Notes under the pieces: model-generated
What the model was told of the DNA's origin: nothing
Database searches by the model: none
The model's input: only the letters and a program-made list of their open reading frames with translations
DNA from: Methylomonas subterranea
GTDB lineage: Bacteria; Pseudomonadota; Gammaproteobacteria; Methylococcales; Methylomonadaceae
Direction of reading: 5' to 3'
DNA: 64,000 nt
Assembly: GCF_024505185.1 (NCBI RefSeq)
Contig: NZ_JANIBJ010000003.1
Span: forward strand, 1-64,000
Shown here: positions 25,837 to 35,608 of the stretch, in pieces
How positions within the stretch are numbered: the first letter of the stretch is position 1
Layout: each line of letters opens with the position of its first letter
Translations under genes and position numbers: made by a program

Positions 25837-26358
25837 CTATAAAATGTTGTTGAGACTAAACATGGCGGCGCCGACACCCAGCACCACCCCCATCAATGTA
25901 TCGGTCGGAAAATGCACGCCCAGCACCAGCCTCGAAAAGCCCACCAGCACGGCCCAGGCGTACAAAAGCACGCTTAAGCCGGGGCAGAAATAACTCACCA
26001 GGGTGGCCACCAAAAAGGCGGCGGAGGTGTGTCCGGACGGAAAACTGAACTGATCGGAAGGCGTGATCACACTGCGAAAATTTTGTATCGCCTGCTGCGG
26101 ACGATTGCGCTTGAAGGCGTTTTTCAATACGAAATACACCGGCCGTTCCAGCGCGAAACCCAACAAGAGGGTCTGCAATAGAGGATTGGCGGAACCCTCG
26201 GCCCAATACAAGCCGCCGGCCAGGGCAACATACAAAATGCCGTCGCCGCTCCACGACAACAAGCGGCAAAGCCGGACCAGACTGGCATGGATGGCGCTGT
26301 TGTTCAGGCGGCTGAACATCAACACATCGTATTGGTGAATCGAATAGATCAGTTTCAT
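25837..26358 (-). CDS. PAP2-family membrane phosphatase
   Basis: The protein is 173 residues from MKLIYSIHQY, with GGAGAG 5 bases upstream. It has the three PAP2 motifs: KNAFKRNRP, PSGHTSAAF and RLVLGVHFPTD, with catalytic histidines in the last two, among about five membrane helices. Members dephosphorylate lipid phosphates such as undecaprenyl pyrophosphate or phosphatidic acid. Coupling to the glycosyltransferase suggests a lipid carrier or glycolipid substrate. Confidence 0.88.
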   Translation of the reverse strand: MKLIYSIHQYDVLMFSRLNNSAIHASLVRLCRLLSWSGDGILYVALAGGLYWAEGSANPLLQTLLLGFALERPVYFVLKNAFKRNRPQQAIQNFRSVITPSDQFSFPSGHTSAAFLVATLVSYFCPGLSVLLYAWAVLVGFSRLVLGVHFPTDTLMGVVLGVGAAMFSLNNIL

Positions 26359-26595
26359 CACACTCTCCGCTTGGTGCCGCAACCCTTTGCGGCATTGGAA
26401 AACCCATTCTTCCGTTGATTTTCGGCGCTCTTTGAATACGGCTCCAGCTTAAGGCGGCTTTGTTACAGTCGCGTGAAGAGTTGTTTAAGATTATGTGACA
26501 AGCTGAATCCGGCGGAATGTTTGTTACAATTTGCGGCCCGCGCCGGATATAAGTCCCATTCAAACTGTCGACCCACTTCGCCAAACAGGCCCACT

Positions 26596-28053
26596 ATGCA
26601 ACGCTTTTGTACCCTCTCCTTCGTACTCGGCCTGATATTGATGATATTCGGACTGACCTACGCGCTGCCCATCGCCGCCTCGATTTATTTTGAAGACGGC
26701 ATGACCGAACACTTTCTGCGCGGCATGTCGCTGAACATCGGGGTGGGGGGCTTGTTGGCCAGCCTGACCATGCAATTTCGCGGCGAATTAAAAACCCGCG
26801 ACGGTTATTTGCTGGTGGCTTTTTTCTGGTTGCTGATGGCTTCGGCGGCCAGCCTGCCTCTTATATGGGGCATACCCGGATTGACCTTCACCGACGCCTT
26901 TTTCGAGAGCATGTCCGGTTTTACCACCACCGGCGCCACGGTACTGACCGGATTGGATACTCTGGCGCCGTCCTTGAATCTCTGGCGGCACGAATTGAAC
27001 TGGATAGGCGGCCTGGGCATCATCGTACTGGCGGTGGCGATTCTGCCCTTATTGGGCGTTGGCGGCATGCAGTTGTATAAAGCCGAAATTCCCGGACCGG
27101 TCAAGGACAGCAAACTGACGCCGCGGATCACCGAAACCGCCCGTCTGTTGTGGATGGTATATGTGGCCTACACCCTGTTATGTATCGTTTCGCTCAAGCT
27201 CGCCGGCATGAGCTGGTTCGACGCCATCTGCCATGCCTTCTCCACCTTGTCGCTGGGCGGTTTTTCCACCCACGACGCCAGCATAGGCTACTTCGATTCG
27301 CCGGCCATCGAGTTGGTCATTACCGTCTTCATGTTGGTGGGCGCAACCAACTTTGCCACCCATTACACCGCCTTGCACAATAAGCGCATCGGCTCTTACG
27401 CCCGAGATCCGGAATTCATGCCCATGCTGGGCTTGCTATCCTTCAGCATTCTGTTGTGCGCGTTTTACATTTGGCATGCCGCCCTATATCCGGACTTTTT
27501 AACCGGGCTGCGCTATATCAGTTTCAACCTGATATCGATCGCCACCGACGCCGGTTTTGCCAATACAGATTTCGACCAATGGCCGCCGTTCATACCCTGG
27601 TGGATGCTTTATCTCAGTTGCATCACGATTTGTACCGGCTCAACCGGCGGCGGCATCAAAATGTTCCGTGCCCTGCTGCTATGGAAACAGGCTGGCCGCG
27701 AAATGTTCAGCATTCTGCACCCCCGCGCCGTCAACCCGATCCGCATCGGCAACACGCCGATTGCCAACAAGGTGATTTTTGCGGTGTTGGCCTTTATTTT
27801 TCTGTACTTTATTTCCGTGGTCAGCATGACCTTTGCGCTCATATTCACCGGTCTGGACCCGATATCCGCGCTCAGCGGCATCATTGCCTGTATAAACAAC
27901 GCCGGCCCCGGCCTGAACCAACTGGGCCCCGCCACCAACTACGCCAATCTGAACGATTTTCAAACCTGGATATGCGCCATCACCATGCTGCTGGGACGGC
28001 TGGAAGTATTTACCCTGGTTGTGCTTTTTACGCCTACTTTCTGGAGAAAATAG
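26596..28053 (+). CDS. trkH: TrkH-family potassium uptake membrane subunit
   Basis: The protein is 485 residues from MQRFCTLSFV. It carries the repeated P-loop filters of Trk/Ktr channels, such as SGFTTTGATVLTGLD near residue 110, FSTLSLGGFSTHDAS, STDAGFANTDFD-like and NNAGPGLNQLGP near the end. It moves K+ across the inner membrane with a TrkA-type regulator, which is not in the window. The ribosome site is weak. secF follows by 84 bases on the same strand. Confidence 0.92.
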   Translation: MQRFCTLSFVLGLILMIFGLTYALPIAASIYFEDGMTEHFLRGMSLNIGVGGLLASLTMQFRGELKTRDGYLLVAFFWLLMASAASLPLIWGIPGLTFTDAFFESMSGFTTTGATVLTGLDTLAPSLNLWRHELNWIGGLGIIVLAVAILPLLGVGGMQLYKAEIPGPVKDSKLTPRITETARLLWMVYVAYTLLCIVSLKLAGMSWFDAICHAFSTLSLGGFSTHDASIGYFDSPAIELVITVFMLVGATNFATHYTALHNKRIGSYARDPEFMPMLGLLSFSILLCAFYIWHAALYPDFLTGLRYISFNLISIATDAGFANTDFDQWPPFIPWWMLYLSCITICTGSTGGGIKMFRALLLWKQAGREMFSILHPRAVNPIRIGNTPIANKVIFAVLAFIFLYFISVVSMTFALIFTGLDPISALSGIIACINNAGPGLNQLGPATNYANLNDFQTWICAITMLLGRLEVFTLVVLFTPTFWRK

Positions 28054-28137
28054 TACAATTCGCTGCTTTTGACGCCCATAGCCCCGGAAACGGGGTCGAC
28101 AGCCTCTCTTCCACCCATTTATATTCAGGATTTGTGC

Positions 28138-29067
28138 ATGAAACCCCTACGGCAACTTGATTTTCTCGGCAAAAGCAAACTGGCATTTATGTTCTCCGGT
28201 CTTTTGCTTGTAATCTCGGTGATATCGTTTTTCGTAAACGGTTTGTCGTTCGGCATCGATTTCACCGGCGGCAGCGTCTACGAAATCCACTTCGAGCAAT
28301 CCGTGGATTTGGACAAAATGCGTTCAACCCTGGCGGAACGCGGCTTTGCCGACGCCAACGCACAGCATTTCGGCAGCTCGCAGGAAGTCTTGCTGCGGCT
28401 GAAACCCATGGAAAACATCAAACAGGATCAACTCAGCCAACAAGTCCTGGAAGCCGCCAACGCCAGCCAGTCCGCGCCCGGCGAAATGCGCCGGGTCGAA
28501 TTTGTCGGTCCGCAAGTAGGCAACGACCTAATCGACGATGGCGGCCTGGCGTTGCTATTCGCCTTCATCGGCGTCATGGTTTATGTCAGCATCCGCTACG
28601 AGTGGAAATTCTCGGTCGGCGCGGTTTTGGCCTTGATCCACGACTCCGTCATCACGCTGGGTTTTTTCTCGGTGTTTGGTTGGGAATTCGACATGACGGT
28701 ATTGTCGGCAATCCTGGCCATCATCGGTTATTCCATCAACGACACCATCGTGGTTTACGACCGCATCCGCGAAACCTTTCGCAGCACGCGCCTGACCACC
28801 TCAATCGAGGAAATCACCAATAACGCCCTCAACGAAACCCTGGGCCGTACCATTCTGACCTCGTTCACGGTGTTTTTAACCGTCTTGGCGCTGGTATTTC
28901 TGGGCGGCAAAACCATACACGGCTTCGCGATCGCCATGCTGATAGGCGTGGTTGTCGGCACTTACTCATCGATTTACGTAGCCAGCGCGATTGCGCTGGC
29001 CTTGGGGCTAAATAAGGAAGACCTTTTGGTCACGCAAAAAGAAAGCGTTCTTGACGATTTACCCTAA
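28138..29067 (+). CDS. secF: Protein-export membrane protein SecF
   Basis: The protein is 309 residues from MKPLRQLDFLGKSK, with AGGA 8 bases upstream. SecF landmarks are present: FGIDFTGGSVYEI after the first helix, RRVEFVGPQVGNDL, the GYSINDTIVVYDRIRE motif, and six membrane helices. SecDF uses the proton gradient to help pull preproteins through SecYEG. The usual secD neighbour is absent: the flanks are trkH and an oxidoreductase. It is therefore either a displaced secF or an extra copy. Confidence 0.9.
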   Translation: MKPLRQLDFLGKSKLAFMFSGLLLVISVISFFVNGLSFGIDFTGGSVYEIHFEQSVDLDKMRSTLAERGFADANAQHFGSSQEVLLRLKPMENIKQDQLSQQVLEAANASQSAPGEMRRVEFVGPQVGNDLIDDGGLALLFAFIGVMVYVSIRYEWKFSVGAVLALIHDSVITLGFFSVFGWEFDMTVLSAILAIIGYSINDTIVVYDRIRETFRSTRLTTSIEEITNNALNETLGRTILTSFTVFLTVLALVFLGGKTIHGFAIAMLIGVVVGTYSSIYVASAIALALGLNKEDLLVTQKESVLDDLP

Positions 29068-29115
29068 CCGGCCATTTTCAAAACTCTCACAAGCGACTAC
29101 TAACGGAACAACTTG

Positions 29116-32100
29116 ATGACCCAAATGCTTAATACCAGCCAATTTACGCAACTGACTCTCGGCATCCCCGGCTTTGAATACCGGGATCTGTACGACGCCA
29201 AACGCTTGGCCGACTTATTGGATGTTTTCGACCAATCCGTGCAACAACACGACGCGAATTTATTTGCGGAAATCAGTGCTTACCGCGCCTGCGCCGGCGA
29301 AGGCATGAAACCGGAAGACATTTCCGAGCTGCTGGTCAGAATGGCGCCCTTGGTCGGTACTTTTGTCGCCCGCTTGTTCAACGTCACCGATGTCCGCGAG
29401 CAGCAAATCGGCCAGATACGCGGCGAATTCGACGCGGTGTTCGTATACCGTACGGAAATCGTCGGTAAACTGGCCAGCCGTTTTAAGGGACAAACCACGG
29501 AAGGCTGGGACATAGCGCAACTGCAGGCCGAGCTGGATGCCTTGCTGGCCGCAACCGGCAAACAATTATTGTTCGCCGAGGATCCGGAATTGGCCGTCAG
29601 CCAATTGGGTGCGGAACTGTGGCGCATGTCGCAGCAAACCGATTTGAGCGACGCCGATGTCGCCATCTTGAAAAGCCAGATCAGCGAGCAACCGGTATTG
29701 GTGCTGGGCTGCGATTCGGCAACCGGATTGATCGCCTGCTTATTGGATATCGTTTACCGCTGGAGCTTTGCCGCCAGACAAATGCCGGAACTGCAAGCCG
29801 TGGTCGCCAAATGGCTGAGCTTTAAAGTGCCGGAAAAAACCAATCTGGACAATTTGGTCGAGCACGTATCGGTTGAACAAACGGGTTACGACGCATGGGC
29901 CTGCGACGAACACCATCACCGCCGCCGCGACGGTTTTGCGCTGACCGACAAACGTTTCAACCAGCGGCAAGCCTTATACGAAGTTGACCATTGCATCTAT
30001 TGCCACGACCGCGATAACGACTCCTGCTCCAAGGGCATCAAGAACAAGAAAGACGCGACCTTTAAAACCAACCATCTCGGCGCCTTGATGACCGGTTGCC
30101 CGCTGGAAGAAAAAATTTCCGAGATGCACGTGGTCAAACGCCAGGGCGACAATATCGGCGCATTGGCGATGATTATCATCGACAACCCGATGTGCCCGGG
30201 TACCGGCCACCGGATCTGCAACGATTGCATGCGCGGCTGTATTTACCAAAAAACCGAATCGGTCAATATCCCGCAAATCGAAACCAATGTCCTGACCGAC
30301 GTGTTATTCATGCCATGGGGTTTCGAAATCTACAGCCTGCTGACCCGCTGGAACCCGCTTAACGTCAAACGCTCCACCGCCCTGCCCTACAACGGCAAAA
30401 ACGTGCTGGTGGCGGGCATGGGCCCGGCCGGCTACACGCTGGCGCACTATCTGTTGAACGAAGGCTTCGGCGTGGTCGGCATCGATGCGCTGAAAATCGA
30501 GCCGCTACCGCTGCATTTGACCGGCGATCGCAATAATCCGCCCTTGCCCATCATAGACTTCAAGGACTTGTACGAAGATTTGGACAAGCGGGTCATGCTG
30601 GGTTTCGGCGGCGTGGCGGAATACGGCATCACCGTGCGTTGGGATAAAAACTTCTTGAAAGTGATTTACCTGACCCTGTTGCGCCGCGCGGCTTTCAAAT
30701 GTTACGGCGGCATACGCTTCGGCGGCACCGTCACTATCGACGAAGCCTGGGAGTTGGGCTTCGACCATATCGCCATCGCCAGCGGCGCCGGCAAACCGAC
30801 CATCATCGACCTGAAAAACAACCTGATCCGCGGTATCCGCAAAGCATCGGACTTCCTGATGGGTTTGCAGCTGACCGGCGCGGCCAAGGAATCATCCCTT
30901 GCCAATCTGCAGGTACGTTTGCCGGCCGGCGTGATCGGCGGCGGTTTGACCGCTATCGATACCGCGACCGAATTGTTGGCGTATTATCCCGGCCAGGTCA
31001 GCAAAATCGTCAACCGTTACGATAAACTGGTCGCCCAGTACGGCGAACAAGCGGTACGGGGCCGTTACGATGCCGAAGAACTGGAAATTCTGGAAGAATT
31101 TTTGGCGCACGGCCGCATCATCGAGCAGGAACGCGAGCGCGCCGCTGCCGCCGGCGAAACGCCGAACTTTCTGCCGTTCCTGAAACAATGGGGCGGCGTC
31201 ACGCTGTTCTACCGCAAAGGCATCAAGGATTCGCCGGCTTACCGGCAAAACCACGAGGAGATACACGAAGCCCTGTCGGAAGGCATCTATCTTGCCGAGG
31301 GCATGAGTCCGCTGGAAGCACTTGAAGACCAATACGGCCACCTGCGGGCTGTGCGTTTCGAAAAACTCGCGGAACAAGAAGGCAAATGGCGCAAAACCGA
31401 TGAAGTGGAAGTAGCGCTACGCGGCTTGTTTATCGCCGCCGGCACCGCACCCAACACGATTTACCAGTCGGAGCATCCGCGTACTTTCGCGATGGAAGGC
31501 AAGTTCTACAAACGGCACGAGCCGGACTGGCTGCAAGGCCAAGCGGAATTGATGCCGATGGCCGACGATGCGCAAGTCAAGGTCGGCAAACCGGCACCGT
31601 TTACATCCTATAGCAGTAACGGCCGCTACATTACCTTCTATGGCGACAACCATCCGGTGTATGCCGGTAACGTGGTAAAAGCCATGGCTAGCGCCAAGGA
31701 CGGTTACCCCTACATCGTCAAGTTGTTCGCCGACGAGTTGGCCGCGCTGGATCCGTCGCAACAAGCTGTTCGCGACCAGCAACTGCTGGATTTACAGCAG
31801 TGCCTGGATGCCACCTTCCTGGCCCACGTGGTGGAAGTCAACCGCCTGACGCCGACGATTATCGAGGTGGTAATCAAAGCGCCGGCGGCGGCGAAAAATT
31901 TCGAACCGGGCCAGTTCTACCGGGTACAAAACTACGAATCGCTGGCCCCGGTCGTGGAAGGCACCACACTGGCGGCGGAAGGCTTGGCTCTAACCGGCGC
32001 CTGGGTCGACAAGGAAAAAGGCTTGGTATCGCTGATTGCCCTGGAAATGGGCAGCTCCAGCCGCCTGTGCGCCACCTGGAAAGCCGGCGATCCGTTGGTA

Positions 32101-32790
32101 TTGATGGGCATCACCGGCGCGCCGACCGAAATTCCGCAAAACCAGACCGTGCTGCTATTGGGTGGCGGCTTGGGCAACGCGGTGTTGTTCTCCATCGGCA
32201 AGGCCATGCGCGCCGCCGGCAACAAGGTGTTGTATTTCGCCGGCTACCGTAACCGCGAAGATTTGTTCAAGGTGCCGGAGATCGAAGAAGCTTCCGACGT
32301 CATCGTCTGGGCGGTGGACGATCGCCCCGGCAACGAGGCGATTCCGGTCACCCGTCCGCAAGATAAAACCTTTGTCGGCAATATCGTCGAAGCCATGGTT
32401 GCCTATGCCACCGGCCAGCTCGGCGACACCGCGCTGAGCTTGCGGGATGTCGATCATTTGATCGTGATAGGCTCCGACCGCATGATGGCGGCGGTAAAGG
32501 CGGCGCGCTTCGCGGCCTTGAAACCTTATCTGAAGGAAGGCCACGAAGCCATAGGCTCGATCAACTCGCCCATGCAGTGCATGATGAAGGGTGTCTGCGC
32601 CCAATGCCTGTGCAAGCATGTCGATCCGGAAAGCGGCGAGGAAAGTTTTATGTATTCCTGCTACAACCAGGATCAAGCGCTGGATTATGTTGACTTTCCG
32701 AACCTGCAGGCACGGTTGCGGCAAAATACCGTACAGGAGAAACTTTCTTCCCTGTGGTTGACGTATTTGTTGGAAAAAGCCCAGGTCTGA
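29116..32790 (+). CDS. NfnAB-like fused flavin/iron-sulfur oxidoreductase
   Basis: This protein of about 1224 residues starts at the ATG at 29116; a TTG precedes it. Residues 1-280 are an extra helical domain. Cysteine clusters follow (CIYCHDRDNDSC near 294, CPGTGHRICNDCMRGC near 360) as in GltD/NfnB-type Fe-S domains. The FAD loop VLVAGMGPAGYTLA lies near 430 and a second nucleotide site near 620. From about 905 the chain resembles the NfnA/PyrK ferredoxin-NADP reductase module (FEPGQFYRVQNYES, LLGGGLGNAVLF), ending with 2Fe-2S-type cysteines CMMKGVCAQCLC near 1155. The order suggests a one-chain relative of the NADH-dependent ferredoxin:NADP oxidoreductase. Electron bifurcation is inference; the physiological donors are unknown. 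Confidence 0.78.
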   Translation: MTQMLNTSQFTQLTLGIPGFEYRDLYDAKRLADLLDVFDQSVQQHDANLFAEISAYRACAGEGMKPEDISELLVRMAPLVGTFVARLFNVTDVREQQIGQIRGEFDAVFVYRTEIVGKLASRFKGQTTEGWDIAQLQAELDALLAATGKQLLFAEDPELAVSQLGAELWRMSQQTDLSDADVAILKSQISEQPVLVLGCDSATGLIACLLDIVYRWSFAARQMPELQAVVAKWLSFKVPEKTNLDNLVEHVSVEQTGYDAWACDEHHHRRRDGFALTDKRFNQRQALYEVDHCIYCHDRDNDSCSKGIKNKKDATFKTNHLGALMTGCPLEEKISEMHVVKRQGDNIGALAMIIIDNPMCPGTGHRICNDCMRGCIYQKTESVNIPQIETNVLTDVLFMPWGFEIYSLLTRWNPLNVKRSTALPYNGKNVLVAGMGPAGYTLAHYLLNEGFGVVGIDALKIEPLPLHLTGDRNNPPLPIIDFKDLYEDLDKRVMLGFGGVAEYGITVRWDKNFLKVIYLTLLRRAAFKCYGGIRFGGTVTIDEAWELGFDHIAIASGAGKPTIIDLKNNLIRGIRKASDFLMGLQLTGAAKESSLANLQVRLPAGVIGGGLTAIDTATELLAYYPGQVSKIVNRYDKLVAQYGEQAVRGRYDAEELEILEEFLAHGRIIEQERERAAAAGETPNFLPFLKQWGGVTLFYRKGIKDSPAYRQNHEEIHEALSEGIYLAEGMSPLEALEDQYGHLRAVRFEKLAEQEGKWRKTDEVEVALRGLFIAAGTAPNTIYQSEHPRTFAMEGKFYKRHEPDWLQGQAELMPMADDAQVKVGKPAPFTSYSSNGRYITFYGDNHPVYAGNVVKAMASAKDGYPYIVKLFADELAALDPSQQAVRDQQLLDLQQCLDATFLAHVVEVNRLTPTIIEVVIKAPAAAKNFEPGQFYRVQNYESLAPVVEGTTLAAEGLALTGAWVDKEKGLVSLIALEMGSSSRLCATWKAGDPLVLMGITGAPTEIPQNQTVLLLGGGLGNAVLFSIGKAMRAAGNKVLYFAGYRNREDLFKVPEIEEASDVIVWAVDDRPGNEAIPVTRPQDKTFVGNIVEAMVAYATGQLGDTALSLRDVDHLIVIGSDRMMAAVKAARFAALKPYLKEGHEAIGSINSPMQCMMKGVCAQCLCKHVDPESGEESFMYSCYNQDQALDYVDFPNLQARLRQNTVQEKLSSLWLTYLLEKAQV

Positions 32791-32936
32791 GCTTGCTTTT
32801 TGGCGCCGGGGACGGCGCCGTCAAAACCAAAGCAAACCCCAATGTTCCGGGTTTAACAGTTGCCTGAAGCGGTTGCACTAGCTTACGCGACCGCTTCAGC
32901 GCTTTGATGCTGCAACATAGATTTTGGAGAATCGCC

Positions 32937-35024
32937 ATGAATCTCGAAGTGTTTCTGTCTCTTTTCAGCCTGATGCTGATTTCCCTGGCAGTGTTCCTAC
33001 TGTCGAAAAAACTCAAACTGCCCTACACGGTATTGCTGGTAATCGTCGGCTCCTTGCTGGTACCGCTATCGCATATCGAGTTTTTTTCGTTCATTTCCAG
33101 TTTCCAACTGACACCGGAATTGTTGTTTTTCGTGTTTCTGCCGATTCTGATTTTCGAATCCGCCTACAACATGAATATCCGCCATGTGACCGAAAACATT
33201 TATTCGATAGGCCTATTGGCCGTGGTGGGTTTGCTAATCTCGGTATTGTTTATCGGCATTGGCGGTTCCTACATTTTCGAAATTGCCGGCTTCCCGGTTC
33301 CCATCCTGGCATTATTGCTGTTCGGCGCCATCATCTCCTCGACCGACCCGGTGGCCGTACTGGCGCTGTTCAAGGAATACGGAGCGCCGCACCGTTTGAC
33401 CCTGATTTTTGAAGGCGAAAGCTTGTTCAACGACTCGACCAGCTTCGCGGCCTTTTTGGTGGCGCTGGATTTGATGACCAAGGGCTATCATGGCAGCGAA
33501 TCGGCCGTCGGCGCCTTGATTTCGTTTCTGACCATGTTGGGCGGCGGCATCATTTTCGGCTTGATCATGGGCTTCCTGTTCGCCAAACTGATCGAAAAAG
33601 TACACGGCAACGAGCATCTGGAAATCACCCTGACCCTGCTGGTGGCGCATTTCACTTTTATTCTGACCGAGGTGATCTCGGAACATCTGGTGATCGGCGG
33701 CCACGAGATTCGACTGTCTTCCATTATCGCCACCTTGATCGCATCCATGGTGATCGGCAATTTCGGCCGTTACAAAATGTCGCCGGATGTCGAGGAATAC
33801 ATGGAAAAATTCTGGGGCTATTTTGCCTTCGTCACCAACTCCCTGGTTTTCATATTAATGGGACTGTTGTTCGCCAACTTGGCCATCGACCTGAATGTAG
33901 CCATTTGGCCGATATTATTGGCCATCGCCACCGTGGTGGTGGGACGCGCGTTGTCCGTTTATCCCATTCTATGGCTGTTGAATATGACCGGCAAGGAGCG
34001 CCCCATCCCGCGCAACTGGATGCATTTGTTGGCTTGGGGCAGTTTGCGCGGCTCGCTGGCGATCGTGATGGTGTTGTTGATTCCCGACGACCTCGCCATC
34101 GAGGGCTGGACTTTAAGTTTCAGCGTCAAGCAGTTCATCGCCGCCGTCACCATAGGCAGCATTTATTTCACCCTGCTGATCAAGGCCACCACCATAGGCA
34201 AGGTCATGCATGTATTGGGCATAGACGCCTTGACCGAAATGGAGCAAGTCGGCTATTACAAAAGCAAGGCGCAAATTTACGACAAGTCGCTGCAAAAGTT
34301 GGATCAGCTGCTGGCAAACCAGCAACTAACCGAAGAGCAACACGATTCGCTGAAAAAGCGTTATCAAAGTCTTTATCAATTGGCCTGCCTGGATTGCAAG
34401 GCCGCCATCGGCGACTCCGGTAGCCTGACCGAAAACATGCTGCGTACCTATGCCTTGGGCGTGGAAAAAGAGGAACTGAAGGATATTTTTCTGCGCGGCG
34501 AAATCGAGGAAAAAATCTACAAGAAAATTTCCAATATGCTGAGCATCCAAACCGAACGCATCAAGCGCGGTCAGCAGCAGGTCACGTCGGTTGACGAACA
34601 TTTTCCCATCGACAGCCTGGAACGCTTTGTACTATTGATCAGCCGGATAGCATTCTGGCGCGACCATGGCGTGAATGCCGAAGAGTTATACCGCTACTAC
34701 CGAGCCTTGAATAAAATCAGCGGCAAGGTCGTGAAGGAATTGAATGCGGTGGAAAACTCCAGTCTCAGCGAAGTGTTCGACGACAAAACCGCCCTCCAGA
34801 AATTGCTCGCTTTGTATAAAAACATTCAAGCGAACACCGGAGACAAAATGTTGAGCGTGATTCAACATAACCAGGAACTGCTGACCCGCCTGAACGAAGC
34901 AACCGCGTCGCAATCGTTGACCGTCGTGCAAGCCGAAACATTGGATAAGTTGCATAAAAACGAGGTTATCACCAACAAGCTTTACATCATGTTGCGGCAT
35001 GAACTGGAGCAAAAAAATTATTAG
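32937..35024 (+). CDS. CPA1-type Na+/H+ antiporter (NhaP-like)
   Basis: The protein is 695 residues from MNLEVFLSLF, with GGAG 8 bases upstream. The first 400 residues form about 12 membrane helices with the ion-binding FGAIISSTDPVAVLALFKEYG and FEGESLFNDSTSF motifs of monovalent cation:proton antiporters. About 290 residues of cytoplasmic, charged helical tail follow, probably regulatory. It exchanges Na+ or K+ for H+ at the inner membrane. It stands alone between the fused oxidoreductase and the cold-shock gene. Confidence 0.9.
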   Translation: MNLEVFLSLFSLMLISLAVFLLSKKLKLPYTVLLVIVGSLLVPLSHIEFFSFISSFQLTPELLFFVFLPILIFESAYNMNIRHVTENIYSIGLLAVVGLLISVLFIGIGGSYIFEIAGFPVPILALLLFGAIISSTDPVAVLALFKEYGAPHRLTLIFEGESLFNDSTSFAAFLVALDLMTKGYHGSESAVGALISFLTMLGGGIIFGLIMGFLFAKLIEKVHGNEHLEITLTLLVAHFTFILTEVISEHLVIGGHEIRLSSIIATLIASMVIGNFGRYKMSPDVEEYMEKFWGYFAFVTNSLVFILMGLLFANLAIDLNVAIWPILLAIATVVVGRALSVYPILWLLNMTGKERPIPRNWMHLLAWGSLRGSLAIVMVLLIPDDLAIEGWTLSFSVKQFIAAVTIGSIYFTLLIKATTIGKVMHVLGIDALTEMEQVGYYKSKAQIYDKSLQKLDQLLANQQLTEEQHDSLKKRYQSLYQLACLDCKAAIGDSGSLTENMLRTYALGVEKEELKDIFLRGEIEEKIYKKISNMLSIQTERIKRGQQQVTSVDEHFPIDSLERFVLLISRIAFWRDHGVNAEELYRYYRALNKISGKVVKELNAVENSSLSEVFDDKTALQKLLALYKNIQANTGDKMLSVIQHNQELLTRLNEATASQSLTVVQAETLDKLHKNEVITNKLYIMLRHELEQKNY

Positions 35025-35178
35025 CCGGCAGCGGTGGGCCGCGTTGGCACGCGCCGCGCGGCCCGGAAAACCTTTATCCAACAAAGGTTTAATTAAGGGC
35101 GCTAACTAATCCATCCCCGTCCGGGCCGCCGAATGGCCGAATTCACAAAACCTTAACAGACAGAATCCATCTTTTTGC

Positions 35179-35206
35179 TTGGCGTAAAGTGATAGCTATG
35201 TATAAT
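35179..35206 (+). promoter_or_regulatory. Sigma-70-type promoter of the cold-shock gene
   Basis: TTGGCG at 35179-35184 and TATAAT at 35201-35206 are separated by 16 bp. Transcription from about 35213 would give a leader of roughly 107 bases, the long 5' UTR usual for cold-shock mRNAs. The rest of 35025-35319 shows no gene. Confidence 0.7.
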
Positions 35207-35319
35207 GTTCCCCGATTTAGCTAGGTAATCGTTGTCGCTTTACACGTCTTCCACTACCCGCTTTATTCACCACCCGTAACACAAACGCCGGTTTCGGCAC
35301 TTTTTAGAAAGAGAGATTT

Positions 35320-35529
35320 ATGTCAGCACAAGTAGAAGGCAAAGTAAAATGGTTCAACGATGAAAAAGGCTTCGGTTTCATCGAACAAGACGGCGGCAAG
35401 GATGTATTCGTGCATTTCAGCGCCATTGTCGGCAGCGGCCGCAAAACCCTGAAAGAAGGCCAAAAAGTCACCATGGAAGTGACCAACGGTCAAAAAGGCC
35501 CGCAAGCTGAAAACGTAAACCCTTTATAA
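35320..35529 (+). CDS. Cold-shock protein (CspA family)
   Basis: This 69-residue single OB-fold protein has the RNA-binding motifs KGFGFIEQ (RNP1) and DVFVHFSAI (RNP2). It binds single-stranded RNA/DNA and melts mRNA structure; whether it is cold-inducible is not shown, though its long leader is suggestive. It is monocistronic between a promoter and a strong terminator. Confidence 0.95.
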   Translation: MSAQVEGKVKWFNDEKGFGFIEQDGGKDVFVHFSAIVGSGRKTLKEGQKVTMEVTNGQKGPQAENVNPL

Positions 35530-35550
35530 GCCAAGGCTTATAAATGCAAA

Positions 35551-35586
35551 ACCCGCCAATGCCCAGCAGCGGCGGGTTTTTTTATT
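35551..35586. terminator. Terminator after the cold-shock gene
   Basis: The stem ACCCGCC/GGCGGGT is followed by seven T. It ends the csp transcript and lies just before the convergent rimO stop. Confidence 0.9.
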
Positions 35587-35608
35587 TGCGCGGCCTGAAG
35601 GCGGACTG

